From Streptomyces noursei ATCC 11455 (GTDB taxonomy: Bacteria; Actinomycetota; Actinomycetes; Streptomycetales; Streptomycetaceae), in the NCBI RefSeq assembly GCF_001704275.1, contig NZ_CP011533.1, positions 868,001 to 932,000 on the forward strand: a stretch of 64,000 bases of DNA. Reading direction: 5' to 3'. Positions within the stretch are counted from its first letter, which is position 1, and every line of letters starts with the position of its first letter. The notes beneath the pieces are model-generated. The model was not told the DNA's origin. It saw only the letters and a list, made by a program, of their open reading frames with translations, and ran no database searches. Of the stretch, positions 40,985 to 49,145 are shown in pieces. The translations under genes were made by a program, and so were the position numbers.

Positions 40985-42783
40985 CGCAGCAGGTTGATCA
41001 GCTCGGGACCGTTCTCGATCGCCTGGCCGGTCTCGGTGATCTGGTTCCAGCAATAGTGCGCCCCGCGGGCCGCGTTGAGAACTTCGGCGGAGTCCGGCGA
41101 CTGGTGGGCCAGCCGGGTACGCGCAGCGGCCACCCATAGCTGTGTGGCGAGTGGCCAACGGCCTGCGATTCGGGCGAGATCGGCCCGGATTTCAGCCCAT
41201 TGCGTGGCTTGCGGCGAGTCATACCCATAGCGCTGCAATGCCTGCTGCTCCCATGACGCCGCCATCTCCGCGGCCTGGTCGTGTCGACCGGCCTGCGCCG
41301 CCTGCCAGATGAGCGGCTTGGGGTCCGGCTCGTTGGCAGCCGGGACGGAAGGGGCGGGCGCCTGCGGGGCGGCAGGGGCCGGGGGTGAGGTGGGAGCGGG
41401 AATGGAAGTGGGAGCGGGAGCGGGAATGGACGGAGGAGTGAGGGTGGGGATTGAGGCCGAGGCCGAGGCAGGGTCCCGGTCCGCGTCCCGGGCCGGGGCC
41501 TGTTCCGGAGCCGGAGCCGGCACGGGAGCCAGCGTCGACGCCGGCGGCGTGGGAGCCGGCTGGTGCGGAAGTGCGGGTTGCAGCAATGAGGTCGGCTGTT
41601 CCCCAGGGACCTGGTGCGCTTCAGGGATGGGCTGGTACTGCGGGAACATCTGCGGCGCCGGTGCCACCGCGGATGCCGGAGGCGCAGGAGGCATCGGAGC
41701 CGCAGGAAGCACAGGATCTGCAGGAGGCGCAGGAGACGCGAGAGAAGCGGGAGACACCGGGGGCTCTGGAGACACCGGGGGCTCTGGAGACACTGCGGGC
41801 TCTGGAGACATCTGCCCCTGGTCCGGAGTGGCGGGTGCACCAGGACCGGGGAGCGGGGCCGGCTGCGACGCCTGCACGGGGAACGGGCCCGGCGCTGCGG
41901 GCTGTTGCGCGTGAGGTTGAGGATGGTCGCCGACGTACGGGGGCGCCCCGTACGTCACGGCCGGCGGGAACGGCGGGAAGGGCTCCGGGCCGACCTGGCC
42001 GGGCGACGGCTCGGGCTCTCGGCGGCGGAGCGCGGGCAGGAAGGCGCGGTCACCGGACAGCAGACGCTTGATCGGTGCTTTTGGCTGGGTTTCTGCGGTG
42101 TGGTGCGGATAAGAGGGCGCGAGTTGTGGCGTGTTCGGCAGAACGAGGGTGCCGGGCGGTATGGCCGCGGCGGCCACGGCCAGCGCGTGCAGCCGGGCGT
42201 CCGCCGGCCGGTCGGGCTGGGTGCGCAGCACATCGATCAGATGCTGGGTGTAGACGCTGATGCCGTCGGCCGTACCGGAGAGGCCGGGCGGTGTGATGAC
42301 CCCGTACACCTCGGCGTTCACTTCCGGCAGGCCGCCGACTTCGTGGAGAACGGCCCAGGCACCCTTGTCGGCGGCCATGTCGACCAGCACGGTCGTGGGG
42401 CCGCTCCGCTGGCGCAGCTCGTTCCTCACCCATTCCCAGGGCAGCGCCGTGTAGCGCGTGGTGGCGGCGGTCGAACCGGCGGAGGCGAGGTGGAGCCGGT
42501 GGTGCTTGCGGTCCACGGTCAACTGGCCGGCGAGATAGACGAGCAGGGGGCCGGAGGCCGCGGCGGCCGTGCGCAACCTGATGAGCATGGTGTTCTGGTC
42601 ACGCGCGCCGTCGAGGTGGACGAGGTCGGCCGGCAGGGTGCTGCCGAGCAGCGCGGACACGGGAACGGCGGTCAGCGCGGCCAAATTGGCGCTGGGTATC
42701 ACCTGGACGGTGCGTCGGTGCGTGGCCCTGGCCCCCGCGATCAACAGCACGTGGCCGCGCTGTTCCTCCCCGCTGGTCTGCAT
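40897..42783 (-). CDS. Caspase-fold-like N-terminal domain, long proline-rich linker, helical C-terminus
   Basis: 628 residues. Residues 1-215 alternate beta strands and helices like a CHAT/caspase-type domain, but the usual Gly-His-Gly is LAGQ (LLVYLAGQ) and the Asp-Ser-Cys position is VDMAAD, so protease activity is unlikely. Residues about 255-490 are a low-complexity linker rich in Pro, Ala, Gln with repeats such as PEPPVSP. Residues about 500-628 are helical, TPR-like (WQAAQAGRHDQAAEMA, LATQLWVAAARTRL). I do not know a named family. The layout suggests a scaffold or sensor rather than an enzyme. Start ATG 42781-42783. Confidence 0.7.
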   Translation of the reverse strand: MQTSGEEQRGHVLLIAGARATHRRTVQVIPSANLAALTAVPVSALLGSTLPADLVHLDGARDQNTMLIRLRTAAAASGPLLVYLAGQLTVDRKHHRLHLASAGSTAATTRYTALPWEWVRNELRQRSGPTTVLVDMAADKGAWAVLHEVGGLPEVNAEVYGVITPPGLSGTADGISVYTQHLIDVLRTQPDRPADARLHALAVAAAAIPPGTLVLPNTPQLAPSYPHHTAETQPKAPIKRLLSGDRAFLPALRRREPEPSPGQVGPEPFPPFPPAVTYGAPPYVGDHPQPHAQQPAAPGPFPVQASQPAPLPGPGAPATPDQGQMSPEPAVSPEPPVSPEPPVSPASLASPAPPADPVLPAAPMPPAPPASAVAPAPQMFPQYQPIPEAHQVPGEQPTSLLQPALPHQPAPTPPASTLAPVPAPAPEQAPARDADRDPASASASIPTLTPPSIPAPAPTSIPAPTSPPAPAAPQAPAPSVPAANEPDPKPLIWQAAQAGRHDQAAEMAASWEQQALQRYGYDSPQATQWAEIRADLARIAGRWPLATQLWVAAARTRLAHQSPDSAEVLNAARGAHYCWNQITETGQAIENGPELINLLRQLPALDPRHVSTAQSRLQYLHQQPTGRD

Positions 42784-43088
42784 GGATGCACCCTACTCAT
42801 GCGATGGCCCGGACGACGGATCGGCTGTCGGATATTTGCCGGGCCGCAGCTCGGACGACGTCCCCATGTCCCTCTCCATGTCCCTCGCCGGCAGGGGCCT
42901 TCCAGCCGGACCGCGCCACGCCCCGGATCCGTGCCAGCGTGCCGCGGCGCCGGACCGCGGGCCAGAAGTCGGGAACACCGCCCGTGTAGCAGCCCGCCCG
43001 GCGCGGGTGACGACCGGGGCCCGCGCCGTCCTGTCCGGTGCATGCCGGAAACTAGCTGCATAGAGCAAACGCACGCGAGAGGTCCCTC
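42784..43088. other. Divergent intergenic region, 305 bases
   Basis: Lies between the starts of the caspase-fold-like gene (minus) and the CHMI-like gene (plus). It should hold both promoters. Only the ribosome site GAGAGG before 43089 was identified with confidence. Confidence 0.5.
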
Positions 43089-43487
43089 ATGCCCCACATC
43101 ACCGTCGACTACTCCGCAGAGCTGGCCGGTGTCTTCGACCGGCATGCCTTCGTGCGCGAGCTGCACCCCATGGTGCTCGACGTCAGCGGCTCGGCAGGCG
43201 TGTGCAAGACCTTCTTCCGGCCGGCCTCGGACACCTACGTGGGCGACCAGGAGGAGGGGCAGGTGGCCTTCGTCCATGTGGCAGTGGGACTGCTGCCGGG
43301 GCGCTCCGACGAGCTGAAGAGCCGGCTGTCGGAGGACGTACTGGCCCTGCTCGGCAAGCATCTGCCCGGTGTACCCGGCCTTCCCGGCCTTCCCGGCCTT
43401 CCCGGGGGCACCGCGCGAGAGGTGATCTCCTCGGTGGAGGTGCGGGATCTGGCCGGGTCCTATCGCCTGCACCACCCCCCGCGGTAG
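43089..43487 (+). CDS. 5-carboxymethyl-2-hydroxymuconate isomerase-like protein
   Basis: 132 residues, opening MPHITVDYSAEL as in the CHMI branch of the tautomerase superfamily, with the catalytic Pro-2. CHMI acts in homoprotocatechuate breakdown, but no partner genes are nearby, so the substrate is uncertain. Near residue 100 three copies of a 9-base repeat lengthen a loop to GVPGLPGLPGLPGG. The end of the gene overlaps the C-terminal part of a minus-strand frame. Confidence 0.8.
   Translation: MPHITVDYSAELAGVFDRHAFVRELHPMVLDVSGSAGVCKTFFRPASDTYVGDQEEGQVAFVHVAVGLLPGRSDELKSRLSEDVLALLGKHLPGVPGLPGLPGLPGGTAREVISSVEVRDLAGSYRLHHPPR
43377..43403 (+). repeat. Three tandem 9-bp repeats inside the CHMI-like gene
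   Basis: Unit GGCCTTCCC repeated three times without error, encoding successive LPG tripeptides. Because the unit is a multiple of three, copy-number slippage would change loop length without breaking the frame. Confidence 0.85.
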
Positions 43488-43795
43488 AGGCCCGGCAGGG
43501 GCCGACGGGCACCGTCAAGGTGTGTATCACCTTCTGGATCGCCGCGCGAAGCGCCGTGTGTATCGCCGCGCCAAACACCGTCTATATCGCCGCGCGAAAC
43601 GCTGTGCGTATCGCCGCGTGTATCAACGGAGGCGTCCACGCGCGTGCCGGCGCATGCGTGGACGCGTAGGGCGGCGAGCGCGGCATCCGGGGCGGTGGCC
43701 AGCGGGCTGGCGGCGTGGGCATCAGGCACGGTGCATGCGCGCAGCCAGGCGTGCAGCAGGGCGCTCGACCAGGCGCGGATGCGGGCCGGGTTCAT
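43460..43795 (-). CDS. Small uncharacterised protein with RGD-type octapeptide repeats
   Basis: 111-residue frame whose ATG (43793-43795) overlaps the stop of the upstream gene as ATGA, the normal sign of coupling. The N-terminal half is ordinary (MNPARIRAWSSALLHAW). The C-terminal half is made of 24-bp repeats read as RGDTHSVS, RGDIDGVW, RGDTHGAS. It overlaps the last 28 bases of the convergent CHMI-like gene. It may be a truncated gene whose tail runs through repeat DNA. Confidence 0.4.
   Translation of the reverse strand: MNPARIRAWSSALLHAWLRACTVPDAHAASPLATAPDAALAALRVHACAGTRVDASVDTRGDTHSVSRGDIDGVWRGDTHGASRGDPEGDTHLDGARRPLPGLYRGGWCRR
43538..43633. repeat. Four imperfect tandem 24-bp repeats
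   Basis: Units begin ATCGCCGCG at 43538, 43562, 43586 and 43610, exactly 24 bases apart, with the fourth only partly conserved. Length is a multiple of three. There are no spacers, so it is not a CRISPR array. Confidence 0.85.
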
Positions 43796-44565
43796 CGGGT
43801 TCGGGCGTGGTCGACGGCGGCGGTGGCCAGGCCGGTGATCAGGGGGTGGGCACGGGTGCCGTCGCCGTCCAGTTCCGGCTGGAAGAGGGTGGCCAGGAAG
43901 AAGGGGTGGCCGGGCAGTTCGGCGAGGCGGACCTCGCCGGCGGGGTCGGTACCGGTGAAGGCCAGACCGTGTGCGCGCAGCACGTCCAGGTGCCGGGGGT
44001 TGGGGGCGTAGTTGCAGTGGTAGCGGGCCCGGGTGCGCTCGGCGCCGAGCAGGCTCGCCGCGCGGGAGCCGGGGGCGACGTCGACGGTTCCCTCGTGGCC
44101 GACCAGTGAGCAGGCCAGCGGGACGAGCAATGCGTCCTCGTCGGCGAGACCCGGGGTGTTCTCGGCGTGACCGGCGTGGGCCAGCCCGCAGACGTTGCGG
44201 GCGAACTCCAGCAGCGCGTGCTGGAAGCCGCCGCAGGTGCCCAGGAAGGGGATGCCGGACTCGCGGGCGGAGCGGATCGCGGACAGGACGCCGGCCTCGC
44301 TGCGGTAGGGGCTGCCGGGCAGCACCCAGACAGCGTCGAATCCGGCGAGGTCCTCGTCCGCTTCGTCGGTGGGTATCCAGTAGGCGTCCAGGTCGAGTCC
44401 GTCCCGCACCCGCAGGGCGTCGAGGAGGGTGGGGATGCGGGCGTGCGAACGGACGGCTTCGGAACGGTCGCCGATCAGGGCGATACGGGCGAGGGGTGCG
44501 GTGGGGCCGGCATGCGGGGAACGGGCGGGCCGCGCGGAGTACGCCGGAGACGTGGTGTCGTTCAT
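43792..44565 (-). CDS. CTP synthase C-terminal region-related (GATase1-like) protein
   Basis: 257 residues if started at ATG 44565 (MNDTTSPAYSARPARS), which has GGA at good distance; ATG 44574 is an alternative. The domain resembles the glutamine amidotransferase part of CTP synthase: ARIALIGDRSEAV, WVLPGSPY, then FLGTCGGFQHALLEF with the nucleophile Cys. No synthetase domain is present. Such stand-alone proteins are known as CTP synthase C-terminal region-related; their reaction is not established. Divergent from the LysR gene, which may control it. Confidence 0.82.
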   Translation of the reverse strand: MNDTTSPAYSARPARSPHAGPTAPLARIALIGDRSEAVRSHARIPTLLDALRVRDGLDLDAYWIPTDEADEDLAGFDAVWVLPGSPYRSEAGVLSAIRSARESGIPFLGTCGGFQHALLEFARNVCGLAHAGHAENTPGLADEDALLVPLACSLVGHEGTVDVAPGSRAASLLGAERTRARYHCNYAPNPRHLDVLRAHGLAFTGTDPAGEVRLAELPGHPFFLATLFQPELDGDGTRAHPLITGLATAAVDHARTR

Positions 44566-44613
44566 GGCAGTCATCCTGCTGCGCGCCCCAGGATCAGGTC
44601 CAACGATGATTCG

Positions 44614-44630
44614 TGCATTATGGATAAGCA
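44614..44630. promoter_or_regulatory. Candidate LysR-type operator
   Basis: TGC-N11-GCA with an AT-rich centre (TGCATTATGGATAAGCA) in the 94-base divergent gap between the GATase1-like gene and the LysR gene, the usual place for an LTTR autoregulatory site. It is AT-rich against its surroundings. Confidence 0.5.
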
Positions 44631-44659
44631 TTGCTGATGCGCGTGCGATACTGCGGCGC

Positions 44660-45559
44660 ATGGATCCGCATCTGCTGCGCACCTTCGTCGCGGTCCTCGA
44701 CCACCGTTCCTTCTCCGGTGCCGCGGCGTCGCTCGGCTACACCCAGTCCGCGGTCTCCCAGCACATCGCCGCCCTGGAAGCCGACCTGGGCAGCCGCCTG
44801 GTCGAGCGCCGTCCGGTGGCTCCCACTCCCGCCGGAGCGCGGTTGCTGGAACACGCCCCGGCCCTGTTGCTGCGCCTGGACGCCGCCCGCGCGGACATCG
44901 CCCGCCTGCATCAGGCCCGCCCCAGCCACCTCACGCTCGCCTCCTCGCCGGCCGCCCTCGGGCCCACCGTGGCCCGGGCTCTCGCCGAACTGCGCGCCAC
45001 CGTCCAGGCGCTGGACGTGGAAGTGCGGGTCCTGGGGCGGGAGGCGGTGCTGTCCGACGTGGTCGGCGGGCGCGCCGACCTCGGTTTCGTCGACGGTGCC
45101 GCCGCGCCCAGCGATCCGCTCCCGATGCCGGACCTCGGTCCCACCACCACCCTCGCGGCGGCCGAGGAGACCCTGGCGGTGCTGTTCCCGCACGGCCATC
45201 CGCTGGCGGGGTGCCGCGCGGTGCGGCTGACCGACCTGGCCCAGGCACAGTGGATCGACGCCCCCGACACCGCCGTCCCCCTCGACCGGCTGCGAACCGT
45301 CTGCCGCACCGACGGGTTCCGACCGTGGATCCGCCATCGCGGAACCGACCTGCACGGGCTGGCCGCGCTGGCCGCCGCCGGCCACGGCCTGGCCGCCCTC
45401 CCCCTGTCGGTTGCCGCGCCCCTCCCCGGTATCGCGGCCGTCCCTGTTTCCGAACCCCGCCTGGTCCACCGCGTCGAGCTCGTCCACCCCGTCAACCCCA
45501 CTGTTCCCGCACGGCAGTTGGCGGACCTGATCGCCGGCCGGTCGGGCGCCGACGCCTGA
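44660..45559 (+). CDS. LysR family transcriptional regulator
   Basis: 299 residues. The N-terminal winged helix reads MDPHLLRTFVAVLDHRSFSG, then AAASLGYTQSAVSQHI with the recognition helix; the rest is a substrate-binding domain split into two lobes. ATG 44660 is chosen because the helix begins there; the frame is open further upstream without homology. It probably regulates itself and the divergent GATase1-like gene. Inducer unknown. Confidence 0.92.
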   Translation: MDPHLLRTFVAVLDHRSFSGAAASLGYTQSAVSQHIAALEADLGSRLVERRPVAPTPAGARLLEHAPALLLRLDAARADIARLHQARPSHLTLASSPAALGPTVARALAELRATVQALDVEVRVLGREAVLSDVVGGRADLGFVDGAAAPSDPLPMPDLGPTTTLAAAEETLAVLFPHGHPLAGCRAVRLTDLAQAQWIDAPDTAVPLDRLRTVCRTDGFRPWIRHRGTDLHGLAALAAAGHGLAALPLSVAAPLPGIAAVPVSEPRLVHRVELVHPVNPTVPARQLADLIAGRSGADA

Positions 45560-45645
45560 TCGCCGGCGCCTGACCGCCGTACTCGACGATCACCGGCCGG
45601 CAAATCCAGCGCCCCGGCGCGGTCGTCGCACTACCCTGACCGGTC

Positions 45646-46311
45646 ATGACGCCCATCGACGCGATCAAGGACCCGCGGATCGCCACGGCCCGTTCGCCGG
45701 CCACCCGGGCCGGTCGGGACGCCGCCGGCCTCTGTCTGGTCGAAGGGCCGAGCCTGATCCGCCAGGCGCAGGCCGCCGGCGCACGCCTGGCGTACGTACT
45801 GACCTCGGTGGACGCCGCCGGCGACGACCCGTCCCTGGATGAGGAACTGCGCGATGCGCGGGTGCCGGTCCACACCGTGCGCGAGGGCTTGCTGCGCAAG
45901 ATCACCGGTGGGGCGAGGCCGGTCGACTGGCTGGCGGTCGCCCACCTGCCGACACCGCTGCGGCAAACCGATCCCTACGGGGACTTCGCCGTGGTGTGCG
46001 AATGGGTCGCCGGCCCGGGGAACCTGGACACCATCGTGCGGACCGCACGCGCCCTCGGTGTACAGGACGTCGTCCTCACCGACGGGACGACCGACCTTGT
46101 CGGCAACGAGACCGAGGGCGTCAGTGACACCGTCCAGGCACTGGCCGACCTGGTCGTACAGATTCCGATGGCCGGCGCCGTGGAGTCCCTGAACGTCGGA
46201 GTGGCCACCGGCATCAGCCGCGGCCATGTGGCCGTCGCCGCGGACGACGCAGCCGACCTCATCATCACCGCGGAGGGCAAGCAAGCCATCGCCGCCCTGT
46301 GGGCCGTGTAG
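45646..46311 (+). CDS. TrmH/SpoU family RNA 2'-O-methyltransferase with replaced C-terminus
   Basis: 221 residues. SPOUT methyltransferase marks: the substrate-binding N-terminal part (LVEGPSLIRQAQAA), GPGNLDTIVRTARALG (motif 1), and VQIPMAGAVESLNVGVAT (motifs 2 and 3, SAM-binding knot). The family normally ends soon after SLNVSVATGI with a short helix. Here, from about 46219, the frame continues as RGHVAVAADD and then AEGKQAIAALWAV, which reads like the wing and linker of a MarR regulator, up to a TAG at 46309-46311. The gene is thus a chimera. The catalytic knot is complete, so it may still work. Confidence 0.85.
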   Translation: MTPIDAIKDPRIATARSPATRAGRDAAGLCLVEGPSLIRQAQAAGARLAYVLTSVDAAGDDPSLDEELRDARVPVHTVREGLLRKITGGARPVDWLAVAHLPTPLRQTDPYGDFAVVCEWVAGPGNLDTIVRTARALGVQDVVLTDGTTDLVGNETEGVSDTVQALADLVVQIPMAGAVESLNVGVATGISRGHVAVAADDAADLIITAEGKQAIAALWAV

Positions 46312-46431
46312 GAACGCACGGAGGAAGCCCTGTACGCGGGCTTCAACGCGACCGAACGCGACCAGTTGCAGGGGCTGTTGCGACGGGTGCAGGACAACGC
46401 ACTGCGCTTGGCTCGGCGCGCGGGCGACTGA
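46219..46431 (+). pseudogene. MarR regulator 3' fragment fused in frame to the TrmH-like gene
   Basis: The reading frame of the methyltransferase, if read through the TAG at 46309-46311, continues 40 codons as ERTEEALYAGFNATERDQL, then GLLRRVQDNALRLARRAGD, and stops at 46429-46431. Together with the preceding wing-like RGHVAVAADD this is the C-terminal third of a MarR-type regulator, lacking the recognition helix. A deletion joining two genes is the simplest explanation. Confidence 0.75.
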
Positions 46432-46781
46432 GCCGGCGGCGCCCCCGAACACCGTAGACGTACGCGTCGCACGCCTGAGCGCCTGTGGTGCGGGGGCCGC
46501 CTGGCGCCTGGCGCCTGAGCCGTGCGTCGGCGGCACGTTGACCGCGCCGCACACCAAGGCACCGGCCGGCAACCCGTCCCCGCCGGCATCTGCCCTGGCC
46601 CGAGCGTTTTCAGACAGTGCACAGTCCTATGCCCGAAGCACGTCCCACAGTCAGGAATCGGCCGTGGACCGCAGGTCGCGGATGCGTCAGTTCGTGGTTC
46701 CAAGGCCGTCCCCTCTCCCGCCTCACGGTCGTTGGGCGTATGGTGACTGGAATCTCATTCCCCCGTGAGGTTAGGAAAGAC
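46432..46781. other. Non-coding stretch of 350 bases
   Basis: No supported gene between the MarR remnant and the H1-like gene. The last 60 bases should hold the promoter and 5' leader of the downstream gene; the ribosome site is AGGAAAGA before ATG 46782. Nothing else was recognised. Confidence 0.5.
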
Positions 46782-47471
46782 ATGACTGACTCAGTTCTCC
46801 ATCAGACGATCCAGAATCTCGAAGGCGTGCTGCCGACGCTCGAAGAGCAGGAGCGGCACCTGCGCAACCAACTCGACGACGTGGTCCAGCGGGCGACTTC
46901 CGCCCGCAGCGCCCTGGAGCACCTCCGTGTGCTGACCGGCGCGGAACTCGCCGACAGGCAGCCCGTGGCGGCCGGTTCGGTCGCCGCCGCGGTGCCGGCC
47001 GATGCGGCCGGCACCGCGGTGCAGGAGGCGGCCGGCGACAACCAGGCTGCGGACGCCGTCGCGGCGGCACCGGTCGCGGCAGAGCCGGAGGCGGAGCCTG
47101 CGGTGGAGGCGTCCGTCGTTCCGCAGCCGCGGACTGCGACGTCGCCGCGCACCAAGCGCCGTCCGGCGAAGAAGGCGGCGGCCAAGAAGCCTGCGGCCGC
47201 GAAGCCCAAGGCGAAGAAGGCGGCCGCGAAGCGGACCGTGGCCGAGAAGCAGCCGGTCGCCCAGGAAAAGGAATCCGGCAGCCTGTTGGACGCCGCGCTC
47301 GATGTGTTGAAGAACTACGGCGCACCGATGCGTCCGCGGGACATCAACGAGGCACTGGGCCGGGAATCCACCCCGGGCCAGATCGAGTCGGTGCGCAACA
47401 CCCTCGACCGGGCCGTGAAGAAGACGGACCTGGTCACGCGCCCGGGCCGGGGCACCTACGCGGCGGCCTGA
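46782..47471 (+). CDS. Histone H1-like Lys/Ala-rich protein with C-terminal winged helix (HARE-HTH type)
   Basis: 229 residues in three parts. Residues 1-60 form a coiled coil (LEGVLPTLEEQERHLRNQL). Residues about 60-160 are Ala/Glu-rich, then Lys/Ala/Pro-rich with KKAAAKKP-type repeats like eukaryotic H1 tails. Residues about 170-229 form a winged helix (LLDAALDVLKNYGAPMRPRD, then RPGRGTYAA) that resembles HARE-HTH domains. A nucleoid-associated or chromatin-binding role is inferred. The gene is followed by a strong terminator. Confidence 0.75.
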   Translation: MTDSVLHQTIQNLEGVLPTLEEQERHLRNQLDDVVQRATSARSALEHLRVLTGAELADRQPVAAGSVAAAVPADAAGTAVQEAAGDNQAADAVAAAPVAAEPEAEPAVEASVVPQPRTATSPRTKRRPAKKAAAKKPAAAKPKAKKAAAKRTVAEKQPVAQEKESGSLLDAALDVLKNYGAPMRPRDINEALGRESTPGQIESVRNTLDRAVKKTDLVTRPGRGTYAAA

Positions 47472-47491
47472 CACCTCCGGAAACGGTGTGG

Positions 47492-47533
47492 GTGCGGGCC
47501 CGCCGAGTGGACAAACCACCGGCGGGCCCGCAC
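47492..47533 (+). terminator. Strong hairpin terminator
   Basis: Perfect 14-bp arms 47492-47505 and 47520-47533 (GTGCGGGCCCGCCG and complement), and the loop can add GTGG/CCAC pairs. It starts 20 bases after the H1-like gene. Confidence 0.88.
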
Positions 47534-47950
47534 ACCAAACGCCGAGCGCCAAGAACAAGAGCCACAAACCAAGAGACAAGAAGCAAGAAGCAAGAAGCAA
47601 GGCACCGTCGCCTGGGGCGAGTTCCCCACGCTTCGCACAGCACCCCCTCCTCTCCCCCTCCCCATCCCCCGCCAATTTCCTTACGCATCCGCGTAGTTGG
47701 TGATCCGTGAGGGATGGGTACGGGCTGCGATTGGGCCGTCGCGAGCAGCTGGCATCCGCCCTCACATGACACCTCGTCAGGCGCCAAACGGAAACAGACG
47801 GGAGTGGGTGGGGCAGTCGGGCACACGACGCGCGAGCGACTCCGTCGAGCGCACTTGCCCCGTCCCATCACCCCGGCTCCGGGCGTTCCGGCGCCACGCC
47901 GCGGCCCGCAAGAGGGTCGTCGTGGCGGTGCGGTGAGCGATCCTGGGAGC
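47534..47950. other. Intergenic stretch with A/G-rich 7-bp repeats
   Basis: 417 bases without a supported gene. Around 47575-47600 the heptamer AAGAAGC is repeated three times in an unusually A-rich run. The remainder is C-rich and shows no recognisable RNA or gene. Confidence 0.5.
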
Positions 47951-48169
47951 ATGCTGCTGCCCACGATCCACCGCACGACCGAACGTGTCGAGGCCGTCCG
48001 GATCACCGATCCCACCAGTCATCTCACGGCACCGGCGCTGAACGGGGGTCCGGTCGCGCTCTGGGAGGAGGACCCGGCCCGGCAGGTCCGCCGATTCCGG
48101 TCCCGTGGTGCTGCCGGTCCGGCGTACGCCGACGCCTACCGGCCGTCTCGCACACAGGTGAGGCCATGA
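47951..48169 (+). CDS. Small uncharacterised protein coupled to the NUDIX gene
   Basis: 72 residues from ATG 47951 (MLLPTIHRTTERVEAVRITD), with GGGAGC immediately upstream; GTG 47933 is an alternative. Its stop overlaps the NUDIX start as ATGA (48166-48169), which supports translation. Family not recognised. Confidence 0.5.
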   Translation: MLLPTIHRTTERVEAVRITDPTSHLTAPALNGGPVALWEEDPARQVRRFRSRGAAGPAYADAYRPSRTQVRP

Positions 48170-48945
48170 CCGCGCCACGCTCGTCGTCCTCCGACGTGGA
48201 GGTCCTGGAGGTTCGTCGGGTGCGTCTGGTCGAGGTGGCCGCGCCGGAGCTGTCGGAGGACGAGCGGCTGGTCATGGACCGCGCCTGGAGCGCGGCGGTG
48301 CGGGCCAACCCGAGCCTGTTCGACGGGCCGGTGGCGGCGAGCGCGGGGCTGGTGCGGGACGAACCGGACGGTGTGCTCCTCTCCTGGATGCGAACGACCT
48401 ACCGGCACTTCGCGCTGCGTCGGGTCCCGGGTGTGACGGCTTGGCTCCCGGCCCTGTTCGTCACCGTGGTGCAGCCCTCGGACGACGGGCGGATGCTGGT
48501 GGGGCGGCAGTCCTCGTGGACGGCCGCGCCTGGTCGTTGGCAGCTGCCCGGTGGGTCGATCGAGCCGCCCGCTCCCCACGCGCCCCTCGACATCGCCGCA
48601 CTGCGTCGGAATGCCGTCCGGGAGCTGGCTGAGGAGACCGGGAACGACGCGGCTCCGGACGACCTGGCCCTGTGGCTGGTCACCCGCGGTGCGCGCGCGA
48701 GCGTCGGCGTGGTGTTCCGCGCCCCCAGTCAGCCGGCGGACTGGCTGCTCGAACGCCATGCGGCGCTCGGGGCGTCGGAGCGGGCCAAGGGACGCGAACC
48801 GGAACTGGAGCGGGTTCGCCTGGTGCGCGCGCCCGAGGAACTGTCGGACCTGGGCGGGCCGTGCGTGGACCATTTGGAGCCCGTCGTCCGGCGGTACGCG
48901 GGGATGGCGCCTGATGGGGCGGAGCGGAAGCCCGACAGGTCGTGA
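48166..48945 (+). CDS. NUDIX hydrolase family protein with interrupted Nudix box
   Basis: 259 residues. The core shows PGRWQLPGGSIEPP, then after an insertion RRNAVRELAEETGN, the R-E-x2-E-E-x-G half of the Nudix box. The spacing between the two halves is longer than the canonical 23-residue box, as in some atypical members. Substrate unknown. Coupled to the small gene upstream. Confidence 0.85.
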   Translation: MTAPRSSSSDVEVLEVRRVRLVEVAAPELSEDERLVMDRAWSAAVRANPSLFDGPVAASAGLVRDEPDGVLLSWMRTTYRHFALRRVPGVTAWLPALFVTVVQPSDDGRMLVGRQSSWTAAPGRWQLPGGSIEPPAPHAPLDIAALRRNAVRELAEETGNDAAPDDLALWLVTRGARASVGVVFRAPSQPADWLLERHAALGASERAKGREPELERVRLVRAPEELSDLGGPCVDHLEPVVRRYAGMAPDGAERKPDRS

Positions 48946-49145
48946 GGACCGCCTGTCAGGAGGCGTGCCGACTCCCGATTCACCCCAACGCCCTTTCCCG
49001 GTCCGGGTCCCTGCCCCGGTCCCTGTCGGAAGGTGTACGGGGCAGGGGGTTACCGTGTGAGGTTCCGCCGGCCGCAGGGTGCGGTCGGCGGGTGGGCGGC
49101 CGCTCGACGCGTGCCGTCCGGACGCTCGACGAAAGGTACGGAGAG

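Noticed and set aside
43538..43633. CRISPR array
   Set aside because: The 24-bp units are directly adjacent with no unique spacers, and no cas genes are present.
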